Assembly: GCF_004114935.1 (NCBI RefSeq)
Contig: NZ_CP022221.1
Location: forward strand, 6,159,001 to 6,223,000
Direction of reading: 5' to 3'
DNA: 64,000 nt
Source: Bradyrhizobium zhanjiangense
GTDB lineage: Bacteria; Pseudomonadota; Alphaproteobacteria; Rhizobiales; Xanthobacteraceae
The position numbers were made by a program, and so were the translations under genes. Each line of letters begins with the position of its first letter. Position 1 is the first letter of the stretch. Below the pieces are notes generated by a model. It did not search any database and was not told the origin of the DNA. It saw nothing but the letters and a program-made list of their open reading frames with translations. Below are positions 17,513 through 25,979 of the stretch, in pieces.

Positions 17513-18493
17513 GTGGCACCTATCAGCCGACGTCAGGCCGCAACGCTCATGGCCAGCGCTATCGTTGCGCCATTTGCTGCACCTGCGATCGTCAGCGCGC
17601 GCTCGTCACAGACCGTCTTCATCATCGTGCCCTACGCGAGCGGCGGCTCGATCGACAGCCTGATGCGCGCGATCGCCAAGGGCATGTCGGAGGCGCTCGA
17701 TCAGCCCGTGCTGGTCGACAACAAGCCAGGTGCGAACGGCATCGTCGGATCGCAATATGTGGCGCGTGCGGCCAAGGATGGTTCGGTGCTCCTCGCCGGC
17801 GGCACTGGTCCGATCTCGCTCAACGTGCTGCTGCGCAAGAACTTGCCGTACAAGCTTGCGGATTTCGCATCCGTCGCCATGTTCTGCAATGGCCCGCTGT
17901 CGCTGACCGTGAACGCGAAGATGCCGGTCACCGATATGAAAAGTTTTGTCGGTTACGCCAAGGGTCGCGACAAGCCGATGTTCTATGCCACGCTGGGACC
18001 GGGCAGCGTGACGCACCTGTTTGGGATCATGATGGGGAAATCGATGGGCTTTGCAGTTACCGACGTCGCCTATCGCAACAATCCGGCCTCGGTGATGGAA
18101 CTGCTGTCGGGCGAGTGCGACCTCAACTTTGCGACGCCGGCTGCCGTGATCGAGCACGTCAAGGCCGGCAAGCTCCGCTTGCTCGCCGTTTCCTCCGACC
18201 AGCGCATGCCAAACCTGCCTGATATCCCGACCTTTGCCGAGTCAGGCTATCCCGAGCTTTCGGCATCGTTCTGGACTGCGCTGCACGCGCCCGCTGGCAC
18301 ACCGCGCGAGGCGATCGACCGGCTGAACGCCGCCGCCAACGCGGCGATGCAAAAGCCGGAGATCGCCAGGCAGCTCGCCATCGACGGCCTGCAGGCCGAT
18401 CTCGGGCCGCCTCAATTGCTCGACTCCCAGCTGAGCAAGGATGCCGCCCTGTGGGGACCGGTCATCACGGCGCAGCACATTGCGCTCGATTGA
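17513..18493 (+). CDS. tripartite tricarboxylate transporter substrate-binding protein (TctC/Bug family)
   Basis: A 326-residue periplasmic binding protein. The twin-arginine-like N-terminus SRRQAATLMASAIVAPFAAP precedes the mature protein, which has the Bug-family blocks IVPYASGGSIDSLMR and VDNKPGANGIVGSQYVARA. The GTG start at 17513 is supported by a GGAGGA site. It diverges from the nine-gene operon whose last genes encode the membrane subunits TctA and TctB, so the three parts of the transporter are split across two transcripts sharing the O1/O2 region. The ligand is probably the island's substrate acid. Confidence 0.92.
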   Translation: MAPISRRQAATLMASAIVAPFAAPAIVSARSSQTVFIIVPYASGGSIDSLMRAIAKGMSEALDQPVLVDNKPGANGIVGSQYVARAAKDGSVLLAGGTGPISLNVLLRKNLPYKLADFASVAMFCNGPLSLTVNAKMPVTDMKSFVGYAKGRDKPMFYATLGPGSVTHLFGIMMGKSMGFAVTDVAYRNNPASVMELLSGECDLNFATPAAVIEHVKAGKLRLLAVSSDQRMPNLPDIPTFAESGYPELSASFWTALHAPAGTPREAIDRLNAAANAAMQKPEIARQLAIDGLQADLGPPQLLDSQLSKDAALWGPVITAQHIALD

Positions 18494-18505
18494 AGGCAGG
18501 CGCCT

Positions 18506-19180
18506 CTAGCGCGGCTTTCGCCGGGGCGACTTCGGCGGCTCGATGGTTGGCGGCCTCGCAGGACCGTCGGTCCGAAGGCCGTTGAATACCATGTCAAAAA
18601 AGATGTCGGCGATCTGCTCGGGTGTTGCCGATTTATTGGGATTGTACCAGCGATGCATCCAATTCAGCGACGACAGGATCAGCCGCCCCGTCATGGCAAC
18701 ATCGAGCTTGCGGATCTCGCCGGCGTCGATCGCTTCCTGGATCAATCCGCGCAGAAAGTGCTCGAACCGGTCGCGGCGCGTCATCCGCTCCTTCTGCCGG
18801 TGGCGATCGGGATCGTTCCAGAAGGCGGTCGTCGACGCGATCCAGGCCCAGCGATAGCGCCGGAAATATTCCGCCGTCGCAACCATGAAGGCTCGGATCT
18901 TCTGCGACGGCGGACCGTCGGGAATCCGGTCGCGCACGAACAGGTACAATTCGAGCGTGGAGCCGACAGCGACGCGCGCGTAGATCTCATCCTTGTTGGA
19001 GAAGTGATGATACAGCAGCGACTTCGAAATGCCGCAGGCCACCGCGATGTCGCGCATCGAGGTGCCGTCATAGCCCTTGGTGGCGAACAGACGCCCGGCC
19101 TCGCTCAGGATCTGCAGGACGCGATCGGACGCCTCCGCCTGGTTGGCGACCCCGTCCTTTGTCGTCGACAATTCAACCAT
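18506..19180 (-). CDS. TetR/AcrR family transcriptional regulator
   Basis: A 224-residue repressor-type protein. The helix-turn-helix is ATKGYDGTSMRDIAVACGIS followed by KSLLYHHFSNKDEI, and the C-terminal ligand-binding domain is of the type found in acyl-CoA-responsive regulators. ATG 19180 is chosen; an in-frame ATG at 19222 is possible. A perfect GACCGATCGGTC palindrome lies 78 bases upstream, and two copies control the catabolic operon, so it probably represses itself, the lactonase gene and the operon until an acyl-CoA intermediate binds. The Pro/Arg-rich C-terminal tail is unremarkable. Confidence 0.92.
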   Translation of the reverse strand: MVELSTTKDGVANQAEASDRVLQILSEAGRLFATKGYDGTSMRDIAVACGISKSLLYHHFSNKDEIYARVAVGSTLELYLFVRDRIPDGPPSQKIRAFMVATAEYFRRYRWAWIASTTAFWNDPDRHRQKERMTRRDRFEHFLRGLIQEAIDAGEIRKLDVAMTGRLILSSLNWMHRWYNPNKSATPEQIADIFFDMVFNGLRTDGPARPPTIEPPKSPRRKPR

Positions 19181-19257
19181 CGAACCCGCAAATCTGGCCG
19201 GACATCTGGGTCGGCCGAACACTGATCTTCATGTGCAAACCAACGTAGTTTTTCGCC

Positions 19258-19269
19258 GACCGATCGGTC
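19258..19269. promoter_or_regulatory. TetR-type operator palindrome O3
   Basis: GACCGATCGGTC, the third exact copy, between the divergent TetR gene (start 19180) and the SMP-30 gene (start 19307). Placement fits autoregulation and control of the lactonase gene. Confidence 0.78.
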
Positions 19270-19306
19270 AAGCCCGCTCTGCAGAAGGGATCAACGAGGT
19301 GCTCCC

Positions 19307-20194
19307 ATGAACGCGCTCCCGCGCATCACCCGTATCGGCAAGACCAGGGACCGGCTTGGCGAGAGCCCGGTCTGGGATGACAAGACCCAGTCGCTTTACT
19401 GGATCGATTCGCTCGCCGGACTGATCCGCAGGCTGTTGCCTGCGACCGGCGCGATCGATGAATTCTCGGTGCCCGCCCCGATCGGATCGCTCGCGCTCGC
19501 GCATGACGACCGCGCCGTGCTGGCGCTGCGCCACGGCTTTGCGCATTACAATTTCAGCACACGGGAATTGGCCGAGGACCCCTCGATCGGCCTCGATCAT
19601 CCGATGCTCCGCCTGAACGACGGCAAGGCCGACCCGTTCGGGCGCTTCCTGGCGGGGACAATGCACGGCGGCCGCGCGGAGGATGAAAAGCCGCTCGGCG
19701 GTCTGTATCGCATCGATGCGGCGGGCGCGATCGAGCAGCTCGAATCCGATCTCGCCGTGACCAACGGCCCCTGCTTCAGTCCGGACGGCCGGATATTCTA
19801 TCTCGCGGACACGGCGCGACGTGTGATCTGGGCTTACGGCTATCACCGCGACGGCCCGCTGAGGAACAAGCGCGTGTTCGCTGAGATGGACGCGCATGGC
19901 TCGGGCGGCGACGGTGCGACCGTCGATGCGGACGGCTATCTCTGGACCGTACTGGTGTGGATCGGCGCCATCGCACGGTTCGCACCCGACGGAACGATGG
20001 TGCGCAAGATCGAGATGCCCGTCCGGCATCCGACCAGCGTGACCTTCGGCGGCCCCGGTCTCGACGTGCTCTATGTGACCTCGATCTCGCGCAGCACCCA
20101 TCTTTTCGATGACAGCCCGGACGCCGGCGGATTGTTCGCCATCGAGAATCTCGGTGTGACGGGACTGCCTGCCCACAGGTTTGGCACACGCTGA
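19307..20194 (+). CDS. SMP-30/gluconolactonase family protein
   Basis: A 295-residue six-bladed beta-propeller hydrolase. The metal-site motifs are visible: LGESPVWD (Glu) near residue 18, LNDGKADPFGRF (Asn) near 103, TNGPCFSPDGRIFY (Asn) near 150, and a C-terminal Asp region. Family members hydrolyse lactones with a divalent metal. Because the island encodes a Baeyer-Villiger-type enzyme that could make a lactone, lactone opening is the natural role, but this is inference. Gluconolactone or other sugar lactones remain possible. Confidence 0.9.
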   Translation: MNALPRITRIGKTRDRLGESPVWDDKTQSLYWIDSLAGLIRRLLPATGAIDEFSVPAPIGSLALAHDDRAVLALRHGFAHYNFSTRELAEDPSIGLDHPMLRLNDGKADPFGRFLAGTMHGGRAEDEKPLGGLYRIDAAGAIEQLESDLAVTNGPCFSPDGRIFYLADTARRVIWAYGYHRDGPLRNKRVFAEMDAHGSGGDGATVDADGYLWTVLVWIGAIARFAPDGTMVRKIEMPVRHPTSVTFGGPGLDVLYVTSISRSTHLFDDSPDAGGLFAIENLGVTGLPAHRFGTR

Positions 20195-20209
20195 AGGCGG
20201 CGCGTGGTG

Positions 20210-21124
20210 CTAGCCGGATCGCTTGATCAGCCGCGGCACGCTCTCGGCCATGTAGTCGACGAACACCCTGATTTTTTCAGGCAGATAGCTGCTCTGCTGG
20301 AATGTCGCATAAATGCCTTCGTCAAAGGTCGAATTGGTCACGCGAAAGCCCGGCAACAGACGCACCAGATTCCCGCTCTTCACTTCGTCCGCGACCGTGT
20401 AGTCGTCGAGCAGCGCAATGCCATGCCCGCGCACCGCGAGGTCGCACAGGATGATGCCATTATTGCTGCTGAACGAAGACGGCACGACAATCTCGCGCAG
20501 CCTGCTCTTGCGCATGAACTTCCAGACCACATCGTCGGGTCCCATCCAGTAGGTCAGGCAATTGTGGCCGACGAGATCATCCGGTCCGCGCAACTTTGGC
20601 TTCCGCGCGACGTAGTCGGGTGACGCCACGAGGATGCGTTCGCTCCGCACCAGCCGGCGCTGCATCAGGCCTGGATCCTTGGGCGCGGCGATCTGGAAAT
20701 CGATGTCGAACTCCTCCTCACGAAGCTGGACGCGCCGTTCCGAGAGCCGCAGTTCCACCTTCAGCTCCGGGTATAGCTCCTGGAACTGCGGGATCAATGG
20801 TGACAGCACCTTGATGCCGAACAGCGTCCGAGAATGAACGCGCAGCGTCCCCCGCGGCGCGGTCTGCAGCGCGAGCGCTGCAGCCTCCGCGTCTTCGATC
20901 CCGTGCAGTACCTGCTCGGTGCGCTGGAAGAAGATCTTGCCGGCATCGGTCAATCCGAGATGGCGCGTGCTGCGGTTGAGCAATTGCACGCCAAGCTGCG
21001 CCTCGAGCTCGCCGATATAGCGCGACACGGATGCCGGCGAGAGCCCCGCGCGGCGTCCGGCCGCGGAAAAGCTGCCCTCGCGGACGGCGGAAACGAACAA
21101 TTCCATGGCCTGGAGGCGATTCAT
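20210..21124 (-). CDS. LysR family transcriptional regulator
   Basis: A 304-residue regulator. The N-terminal winged helix is FVSAVREGSFSAAGRRAGLS followed by PASVSRYIGELEAQLG, and a LysR substrate-binding domain covers the rest. It is of the CrgA/PecT-like subgroup (FQRTEQVLHGIEDAE linker). ATG 21124 (MNRLQAMELF) gives the standard N-terminus; a start at 21145 adds seven residues. It diverges from the luciferase-like monooxygenase operon with a 124-base intergenic region and probably controls it. Confidence 0.92.
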   Translation of the reverse strand: MNRLQAMELFVSAVREGSFSAAGRRAGLSPASVSRYIGELEAQLGVQLLNRSTRHLGLTDAGKIFFQRTEQVLHGIEDAEAAALALQTAPRGTLRVHSRTLFGIKVLSPLIPQFQELYPELKVELRLSERRVQLREEEFDIDFQIAAPKDPGLMQRRLVRSERILVASPDYVARKPKLRGPDDLVGHNCLTYWMGPDDVVWKFMRKSRLREIVVPSSFSSNNGIILCDLAVRGHGIALLDDYTVADEVKSGNLVRLLPGFRVTNSTFDEGIYATFQQSSYLPEKIRVFVDYMAESVPRLIKRSG

Positions 21125-21248
21125 TGATCTTTCCAAATTCTGCAAAAGACATGATCAGATTACGCCAATTGTTCGAAAAACCTCAAGTCGGTAGCTTGAT
21201 GAGAACAGGACGCAAAAGCGACTGGTCAGTTTGGCGGAGGATGCATCC

Positions 21249-22337
21249 ATGGAATTCGGCGTATTCATTCTGGCTCAGCAGCGCGGCTATCATCAAAGCT
21301 CGCAGCAGGTCATCCACAACGCTGTCGAACAGACCGTGGCGGCTGAAGAGGCCGGCTTCGATACCGCATGGTACGCCGAGCACCACTTCAACAATTACAG
21401 CCTGTGTCCCTCGCCGCTGATGATGGTGGCGCACTGCGCCGGCCTCACCAAGCGCATCCGGCTCGGCACCGCGGTCTGCGTGCTGCCGCTGTATCATCCG
21501 GCGCGGCTGCTCGGCGAGATCGGCTTCGCCGATACCGTTTCGAACGGCCGCCTCGATCTCGGCATCGGCTCGGGCTATCAGCAATTCGAGTTCGACCGCT
21601 TCGGCGTCGACCTCAAGGATTCGCACTCGCTGTTTGCCGAGTTCTACGACGTGCTGCATGCCGGCATGCAGGAGCGGATCTTTTCCTACGGCGGCCAGCA
21701 CCTGAAGATTCCGCCGACCTCGATTGCCGTGCGCACCGTGCAGACCCCGATGCCGCCGATCTGGGTCACGTCCGGCCATGCCGAGACCCTCGGCCGCGCC
21801 ATCCGCGACAACCACAATCTGTTCGTGACCGCTCTCCTCAATGGCACCGATGCCATCAAGGCACTGCGCGAGCGGCTCGAAGGCATTGCGGCCCAGGAAG
21901 GCCGGTCGATTGACGCCACCCGCTTCGGCTTCCTGCGCTGCGCCTATGCCAGCGACAATGACAGCGAGGTCACCTCCTATCTCGACAATGCCCGCTTCCA
22001 GCGCCGGCTCTCCGAAAGCCTGAAATTCCGCCGCGCCCAGAGCGACGACGGCTATCTGATCAAGGAACAGGCCGGGCCCAACGATATGAGTCTGGAGACC
22101 ATGCGCAACAACCTGCCCGTCGGCAGCGTCAACCAGGTGATCGACCGCATGCTGGAGGAGATCAGCATCCTCAAGCCGTCGCATATCGCGGTGCAGACCC
22201 AACTCGGCGACTTCCACCAGCGCACCATGCTGAAGCAGATCGAGCTGTGGGGGAGCAAGATCATCCCCGCGATCCGGAAGGAACTGCGCAGCGGCCGCAA
22301 GGATGCGAGGGTCGCCGGCGAAGCAGTGTCGGCTTGA
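21249..22337 (+). CDS. luciferase-like (LLM class) flavin-dependent monooxygenase
   Basis: A 362-residue FMNH2-dependent oxygenase. The bacterial-luciferase block AWYAEHHFNNYSLCPSPL carries the conserved His pair, and LGTAVCVLPLYHPARLLGEI and LDLGIGSGYQQFEFDRFG follow. ATG 21249 is preceded by GGAGG nine bases away. It should receive reduced flavin from the reductase encoded 26 bases downstream, forming a two-component monooxygenase. Its substrate could be an alkane, sulfonate, terpenoid or cyclic ketone. Confidence 0.92.
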   Translation: MEFGVFILAQQRGYHQSSQQVIHNAVEQTVAAEEAGFDTAWYAEHHFNNYSLCPSPLMMVAHCAGLTKRIRLGTAVCVLPLYHPARLLGEIGFADTVSNGRLDLGIGSGYQQFEFDRFGVDLKDSHSLFAEFYDVLHAGMQERIFSYGGQHLKIPPTSIAVRTVQTPMPPIWVTSGHAETLGRAIRDNHNLFVTALLNGTDAIKALRERLEGIAAQEGRSIDATRFGFLRCAYASDNDSEVTSYLDNARFQRRLSESLKFRRAQSDDGYLIKEQAGPNDMSLETMRNNLPVGSVNQVIDRMLEEISILKPSHIAVQTQLGDFHQRTMLKQIELWGSKIIPAIRKELRSGRKDARVAGEAVSA

Positions 22338-22363
22338 CGTCGGCAAGTCCGAAGGTGTTGGCC

Positions 22364-22888
22364 ATGGCTCACCAGAAGTTTCCGCAAGGAGCCGATCGTC
22401 ACTCGGTCGATGCCACGGAGTTTCGCCGTGCCATGGGAAATCTGGCCGGCGGCGTCGCCATCGTGGCGACCGGCGCGGATGCCGACCGGCGAGGGCTGAC
22501 TGTCAGCTCGGTCACCTCGCTCTGCATGGATCCGCCCTGCCTGCTGGTCGGCATCAATGCGAGCTCCGAGACCCATGACGCGATCCTCGCCAATGGCAGC
22601 TTTGCCGTCAGCCTGCTCGGCAGCGACCAGCAGGATCTGGCGCTGCGCTTCGCCGGCCGCGACGGCGTCAAGGGTGCCCAGCGTTTTACGACCGCGCCCT
22701 GGGACCAAGGCTTGCTCGACGTTCCCGTGTTGCGGGGGGCGATTGGCGCGGTCGAATGCGAGCTCTACCAGCACCAGGCGGTCGGCACTCACGGCATCTT
22801 CATCGGCCGGATCGTGGCGACGCGCGGCGGAGACGGCGGCCCTCTGGTCAATTTCCAGGGCGCGCTGTGCACCCTGCTGCATTCGTGA
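22364..22888 (+). CDS. flavin reductase family protein (FMN reductase component)
   Basis: A 174-residue FMN-binding split-barrel reductase. TEFRRAMGNLAGGVAIVATG opens the domain, SSVTSLCMDPPCLLVGIN is the flavin-binding block, and the C-terminus has HGIFIGRIV. It supplies FMNH2 to the adjacent luciferase-like oxygenase. ATG 22364 gives the usual family length; the reading frame extends upstream without family similarity. Confidence 0.9.
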   Translation: MAHQKFPQGADRHSVDATEFRRAMGNLAGGVAIVATGADADRRGLTVSSVTSLCMDPPCLLVGINASSETHDAILANGSFAVSLLGSDQQDLALRFAGRDGVKGAQRFTTAPWDQGLLDVPVLRGAIGAVECELYQHQAVGTHGIFIGRIVATRGGDGGPLVNFQGALCTLLHS

Positions 22889-22914
22889 TTGAGACGGCGC
22901 GAAAGGACAGAACC

Positions 22915-23211
22915 ATGATCATCGCATGCACGTCTAACGAAGTCCGGCTGGCCGAGCCGTCCGACTTCCGCAAATTCAAGCTGGTGCTGAAGGGCGAAGC
23001 CGCCGCGCGAGCCGCCACGACGAGAGGAATCACCTTCATCGATGACAACAACGTGCTTGTCCCCATCGATCTTGTCCCGACCCTGCCCGGACGCCCCGAT
23101 GACAGGACGTGGGATGCGGCTTACGCCGACATGGTTGCGAAGGCTCGTGAGCACGGGTGGATCGAAACGACGACCAATGCAATCCGAGCACATGTCGAAC
23201 GCGAGCCTTAA
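22915..23211 (+). CDS. hypothetical protein (98 aa) in monooxygenase operon
   Basis: Not recognised. ATG 22915 follows a GAAAGGACAG site and lies 26 bases after the flavin reductase stop, so it belongs to the same operon. The protein is soluble and charged, without signal or membrane segment. A central stretch FIDDNNVLVPIDLVPTLPG is followed by WDAAYADMVAKAREHGWIE, which looks like a small alpha/beta fold. A helper for the two-component monooxygenase is possible on position alone. Confidence 0.7.
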   Translation: MIIACTSNEVRLAEPSDFRKFKLVLKGEAAARAATTRGITFIDDNNVLVPIDLVPTLPGRPDDRTWDAAYADMVAKAREHGWIETTTNAIRAHVEREP

Positions 23212-23314
23212 CTTCGCGCCGTGATATTTTTCCCCTGGAGAACTTCACCAAGGAGGAAATCGGGGAACGGCCCGGCCTCACCGGGGGCACGCGCACTATC
23301 GCAGAACGGTCGCT

Positions 23315-23704
23315 TTAGCGACGCCCTCGCCTTGGAAACAGCCTATCGCGAATGTAGCGCGAGGTCGGAGTCAATCTGGCGCCATGCGGCTTACGCCAAA
23401 CTGCTCTATCGATCTCCTTCTTGTCGCCAACCTTCAAGCGCCCTGACACTTTCTTTGCCAGGAAAATCGCATCACTCATGCGGCGACCGGACCGGCGATT
23501 CTTCGCCTTCACTTCCTTCCAGAGTTTCAGCGGCCCAAGCTTCAGCTTGGGGAGCTCCTCCTTGATCTCACGACGAAGGCAGCGCCTGTCGCTCTCGCCG
23601 GCTCGCCGGCGGCCGCCTGGAAACATCCAGAGCCCGTCGCGCCTGCGTCTTACCATCAGGACGCGGCCTTTCTTTGCGACGACCAGCTTCGACGATTTCG
23701 CCAT
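23315..23704 (-). CDS. NUDIX hydrolase
   Basis: A 129-residue, very basic protein. The Nudix box reads GRRRAGE then seven residues then REIKEELPKL, matching Gx5Ex7REUxEE but with Pro where Gly is expected near the end. The family hydrolyses nucleoside diphosphates linked to another moiety; the substrate cannot be told. ATG 23704 is used (GTG at 23707 is adjacent). It stands alone between the luciferase-like operon and the alcohol dehydrogenase gene, both of which it faces or follows without overlap. Confidence 0.82.
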   Translation of the reverse strand: MAKSSKLVVAKKGRVLMVRRRRDGLWMFPGGRRRAGESDRRCLRREIKEELPKLKLGPLKLWKEVKAKNRRSGRRMSDAIFLAKKVSGRLKVGDKKEIDRAVWRKPHGARLTPTSRYIRDRLFPRRGRR

Positions 23705-23760
23705 CACGACCAGTCCTGCTGCACCTGCTCTGCCAAGCTCTAGGCAAGATAGCCCTCAAT

Positions 23761-24780
23761 CTACGGGCAAATGATCGCCTTGATGATTCCATCTCGTCGC
23801 GCGACCTGTTGCTCGAACGCGGCAGGCGTCTGGTCAAGCGAGAAGTGGTGCGTCGCCAGCGGCGTGAGCTTGACCTGCCCTCCCCGCGCAAGCGCGATGG
23901 CCCGCGGATAAACCTCCGGCATGCGACGCGAAAACTTGATTGATAAGCCCTTTCGGCGCGACTCCGCACCGCTCAGGACGTACTGGTTGTTCTCGGGAAT
24001 GCCGACGAGAACGAGCCGGCCGCCGATACGCGCACAGCGCGCCGCATGCTCGAAGCCGTGCGAGGAATCGGTCGCCTCGATCACCAGATCGACGCCGCGG
24101 CCTTCGGTGATGTCCCCGACCCCGGCGTAGCTACGGCACGCCACATCCGCACCGAGGTCGCACGCTAGCGTAGTACGCTGCTCGACCGGGTCGATCGCAA
24201 TGATCTTTCCGGCACCGGCGAGCCGCGCGAGTTGCACCAACAACAACCCCACCGGCCCGCAGCCAAGCACCGCCACGGATTCAAGAAGTCGCGGACGCGC
24301 CAGGTCCATGGCATGGATCGCGACGCCGAGCGTCTCCAGGATTGCTGCGCCGGCCGGGTCGATGCTGTCAGGCACCAAATGCACGGCGGATCTGGGCACG
24401 CAGACAAATTCGGCCATGGCGCCATTGTGTGGCGCGTACCCGAGGAACTTCACATTGGGGCAAAGATTGGTATGGCCGCGGTGACACCATTCACAATGGC
24501 CGCATGGAATGGAAGGATCGACAGCCACCAACGCATCGGCCGAGAGTCCCGCCTTGCGTGCCGAGTCCGGCGTGAGGACGCCCGAGAATTCATGGCCGAG
24601 GACGAACGGCCTGACGCGCGTCGGGCCGGTCGTTCCGCCCTCGAGGTAGGAATGCAGATCGCTGCCGCAGACGCCGACCGCCTTGACGCGGACGATGAGA
24701 TCGTCCTCCGCCACCGGCCTCGGTTCGGGAATATCGAGGACGCGGATATCGCGAATGTCCTGGAGCACCGCAGCGCGCAT
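23761..24780 (-). CDS. zinc-dependent alcohol dehydrogenase, sorbitol/threonine dehydrogenase-like
   Basis: A 339-residue MDR-family enzyme. Catalytic-zinc ligands lie in CGSDLHSYLEGG and GHEFSG, and the structural-zinc cysteines in CGHCEWCHRGHTNLCPN. The NAD-binding motif is VLGCGPVGLL. The likely role is NAD-linked oxidation of a polyol or amino alcohol. ATG 24780 gives the normal family N-terminus; the frame upstream is unrelated. It follows the SorC regulator gene at some distance and has its own promoter region with the palindrome ATTACATATGTAAT. It is probably part of the same regulon as ugpB. Confidence 0.9.
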   Translation of the reverse strand: MRAAVLQDIRDIRVLDIPEPRPVAEDDLIVRVKAVGVCGSDLHSYLEGGTTGPTRVRPFVLGHEFSGVLTPDSARKAGLSADALVAVDPSIPCGHCEWCHRGHTNLCPNVKFLGYAPHNGAMAEFVCVPRSAVHLVPDSIDPAGAAILETLGVAIHAMDLARPRLLESVAVLGCGPVGLLLVQLARLAGAGKIIAIDPVEQRTTLACDLGADVACRSYAGVGDITEGRGVDLVIEATDSSHGFEHAARCARIGGRLVLVGIPENNQYVLSGAESRRKGLSIKFSRRMPEVYPRAIALARGGQVKLTPLATHHFSLDQTPAAFEQQVARRDGIIKAIICP

Positions 24781-24817
24781 GTCGACGCCATCTCTCTTTG
24801 AGCAATTGTCTAGTGAT

Positions 24818-24831
24818 ATTACATATGTAAT
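24818..24831. promoter_or_regulatory. palindrome, candidate SorC-family operator
   Basis: ATTACATATGTAAT is a perfect 14-base palindrome 38 bases upstream of the alcohol dehydrogenase start and downstream of the SorC-family gene. Near-copies occur upstream of ugpB at 31607-31617 and 31628-31639. Confidence 0.55.
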
Positions 24832-24932
24832 CATGACGTGACAAATGCTTTTGCGTCTCTCCTGGACAGCACGGTGCGATCGCGCCAGCATCGCGCCAGG
24901 GCACGGATTTGACACTCGTTACGAAAACAGGG

Positions 24933-25880
24933 CTATTTTTGCTTGTCGATCAGCTTCAGCGCGGCGACGGCGGCGTTCTCGTCCGTCACCAGGACCTTAC
25001 CGATCCGACCGCGCAGCACCGCGGCGATGATCGGCGCCTTGTTGAGGCCCCCGGCAATCAGCATCGAGGTCGGCACGCGCGCCAACTTTTCGAGCGGCAG
25101 TGCGATGGCGCGGCTGTTGATGCCGTGATCGATCGGCCGGCCGGATTTGTCGAGAAACTGCGCGAGCACGTCGCCGACGGCGCCTGCGGCCCGCAAATGC
25201 TCGATACGTACGTCCGGCGGCAGACCGTGCCGCACCAGCAGCGATCGCGGAGTCAGATCTCCCATGCTCAACAGCGCAAGATCGATCTGCTCGACGCTGT
25301 TCAGCACCTCCTGATAGACCTCCTGGGCCAGGAAGGTGTCACGCGAGCGCCGGCTGCTGGCAAAAATCGGGGCGGCCAGATAGCTGCACTGGGCGTGCAG
25401 CCGGTGGGCGAGCTCGCCCGCGATTTCGAAGGTGTTGAGCTCGAGTCCGCGCGACAGGCCGCCCATCATGGAGACGATGGAGAGCTCGGGGTAGTCCGCC
25501 GGCGTGACGTAGCGGATGGTCTCGCGCAAGGTCGCGCCCCAGCCGATACCGATGATGCGCGGCCGCTTCTGCTCAAGGAATTTCGACAAATACGCTCCCG
25601 CCGCCATCCCGATCAGGCTTCCGACCTGCTCGGGGTTCTCCGGGGTCGGGATGACGACTGCATCCTCGAGGCCGCACTCGCGACGCAACCGGTGCTCCAG
25701 CTCCGTGCAGCTCGCAAAGGCGGAGTTGAGGCTGATGTTGACGATGCCGGTCTGCCGGGCATCCGACAACATGCGGTTGACGCGGGCACGCGTCAGCCCC
25801 AGCCGCTCGCCGATCTCGGCCTGGGTCAGGTTCTCCATGTAGTAGAGCCAGGCGACCCGCAGGATGGTTTGATCAGTCAC
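24933..25880 (-). CDS. SorC/DeoR-type sugar-binding transcriptional regulator
   Basis: A 315-residue regulator. The N-terminal helix-turn-helix is LTQAEIGERLGLTRARVNRML and a SorC-type sugar-phosphate-binding domain follows (IGIGWGATLRETIRYV). It is encoded 99 bases after phoD in the same direction, so it may be read from the ugp operon or from its own promoter. Location between the ugp/PhoD operon and the alcohol dehydrogenase, with related palindromes upstream of both, suggests it controls them in response to a phosphorylated sugar or polyol. Confidence 0.9.
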   Translation of the reverse strand: MTDQTILRVAWLYYMENLTQAEIGERLGLTRARVNRMLSDARQTGIVNISLNSAFASCTELEHRLRRECGLEDAVVIPTPENPEQVGSLIGMAAGAYLSKFLEQKRPRIIGIGWGATLRETIRYVTPADYPELSIVSMMGGLSRGLELNTFEIAGELAHRLHAQCSYLAAPIFASSRRSRDTFLAQEVYQEVLNSVEQIDLALLSMGDLTPRSLLVRHGLPPDVRIEHLRAAGAVGDVLAQFLDKSGRPIDHGINSRAIALPLEKLARVPTSMLIAGGLNKAPIIAAVLRGRIGKVLVTDENAAVAALKLIDKQK

Positions 25881-25979
25881 GGCGCAGCCCCCCGCAGCGG
25901 CCTCAAGGCATAATCAGACGTCGGAGCATTTGAGGCGATCTTTCGGTGGTCGTCAAATGCGGGGCCATCCGGACGCTCG

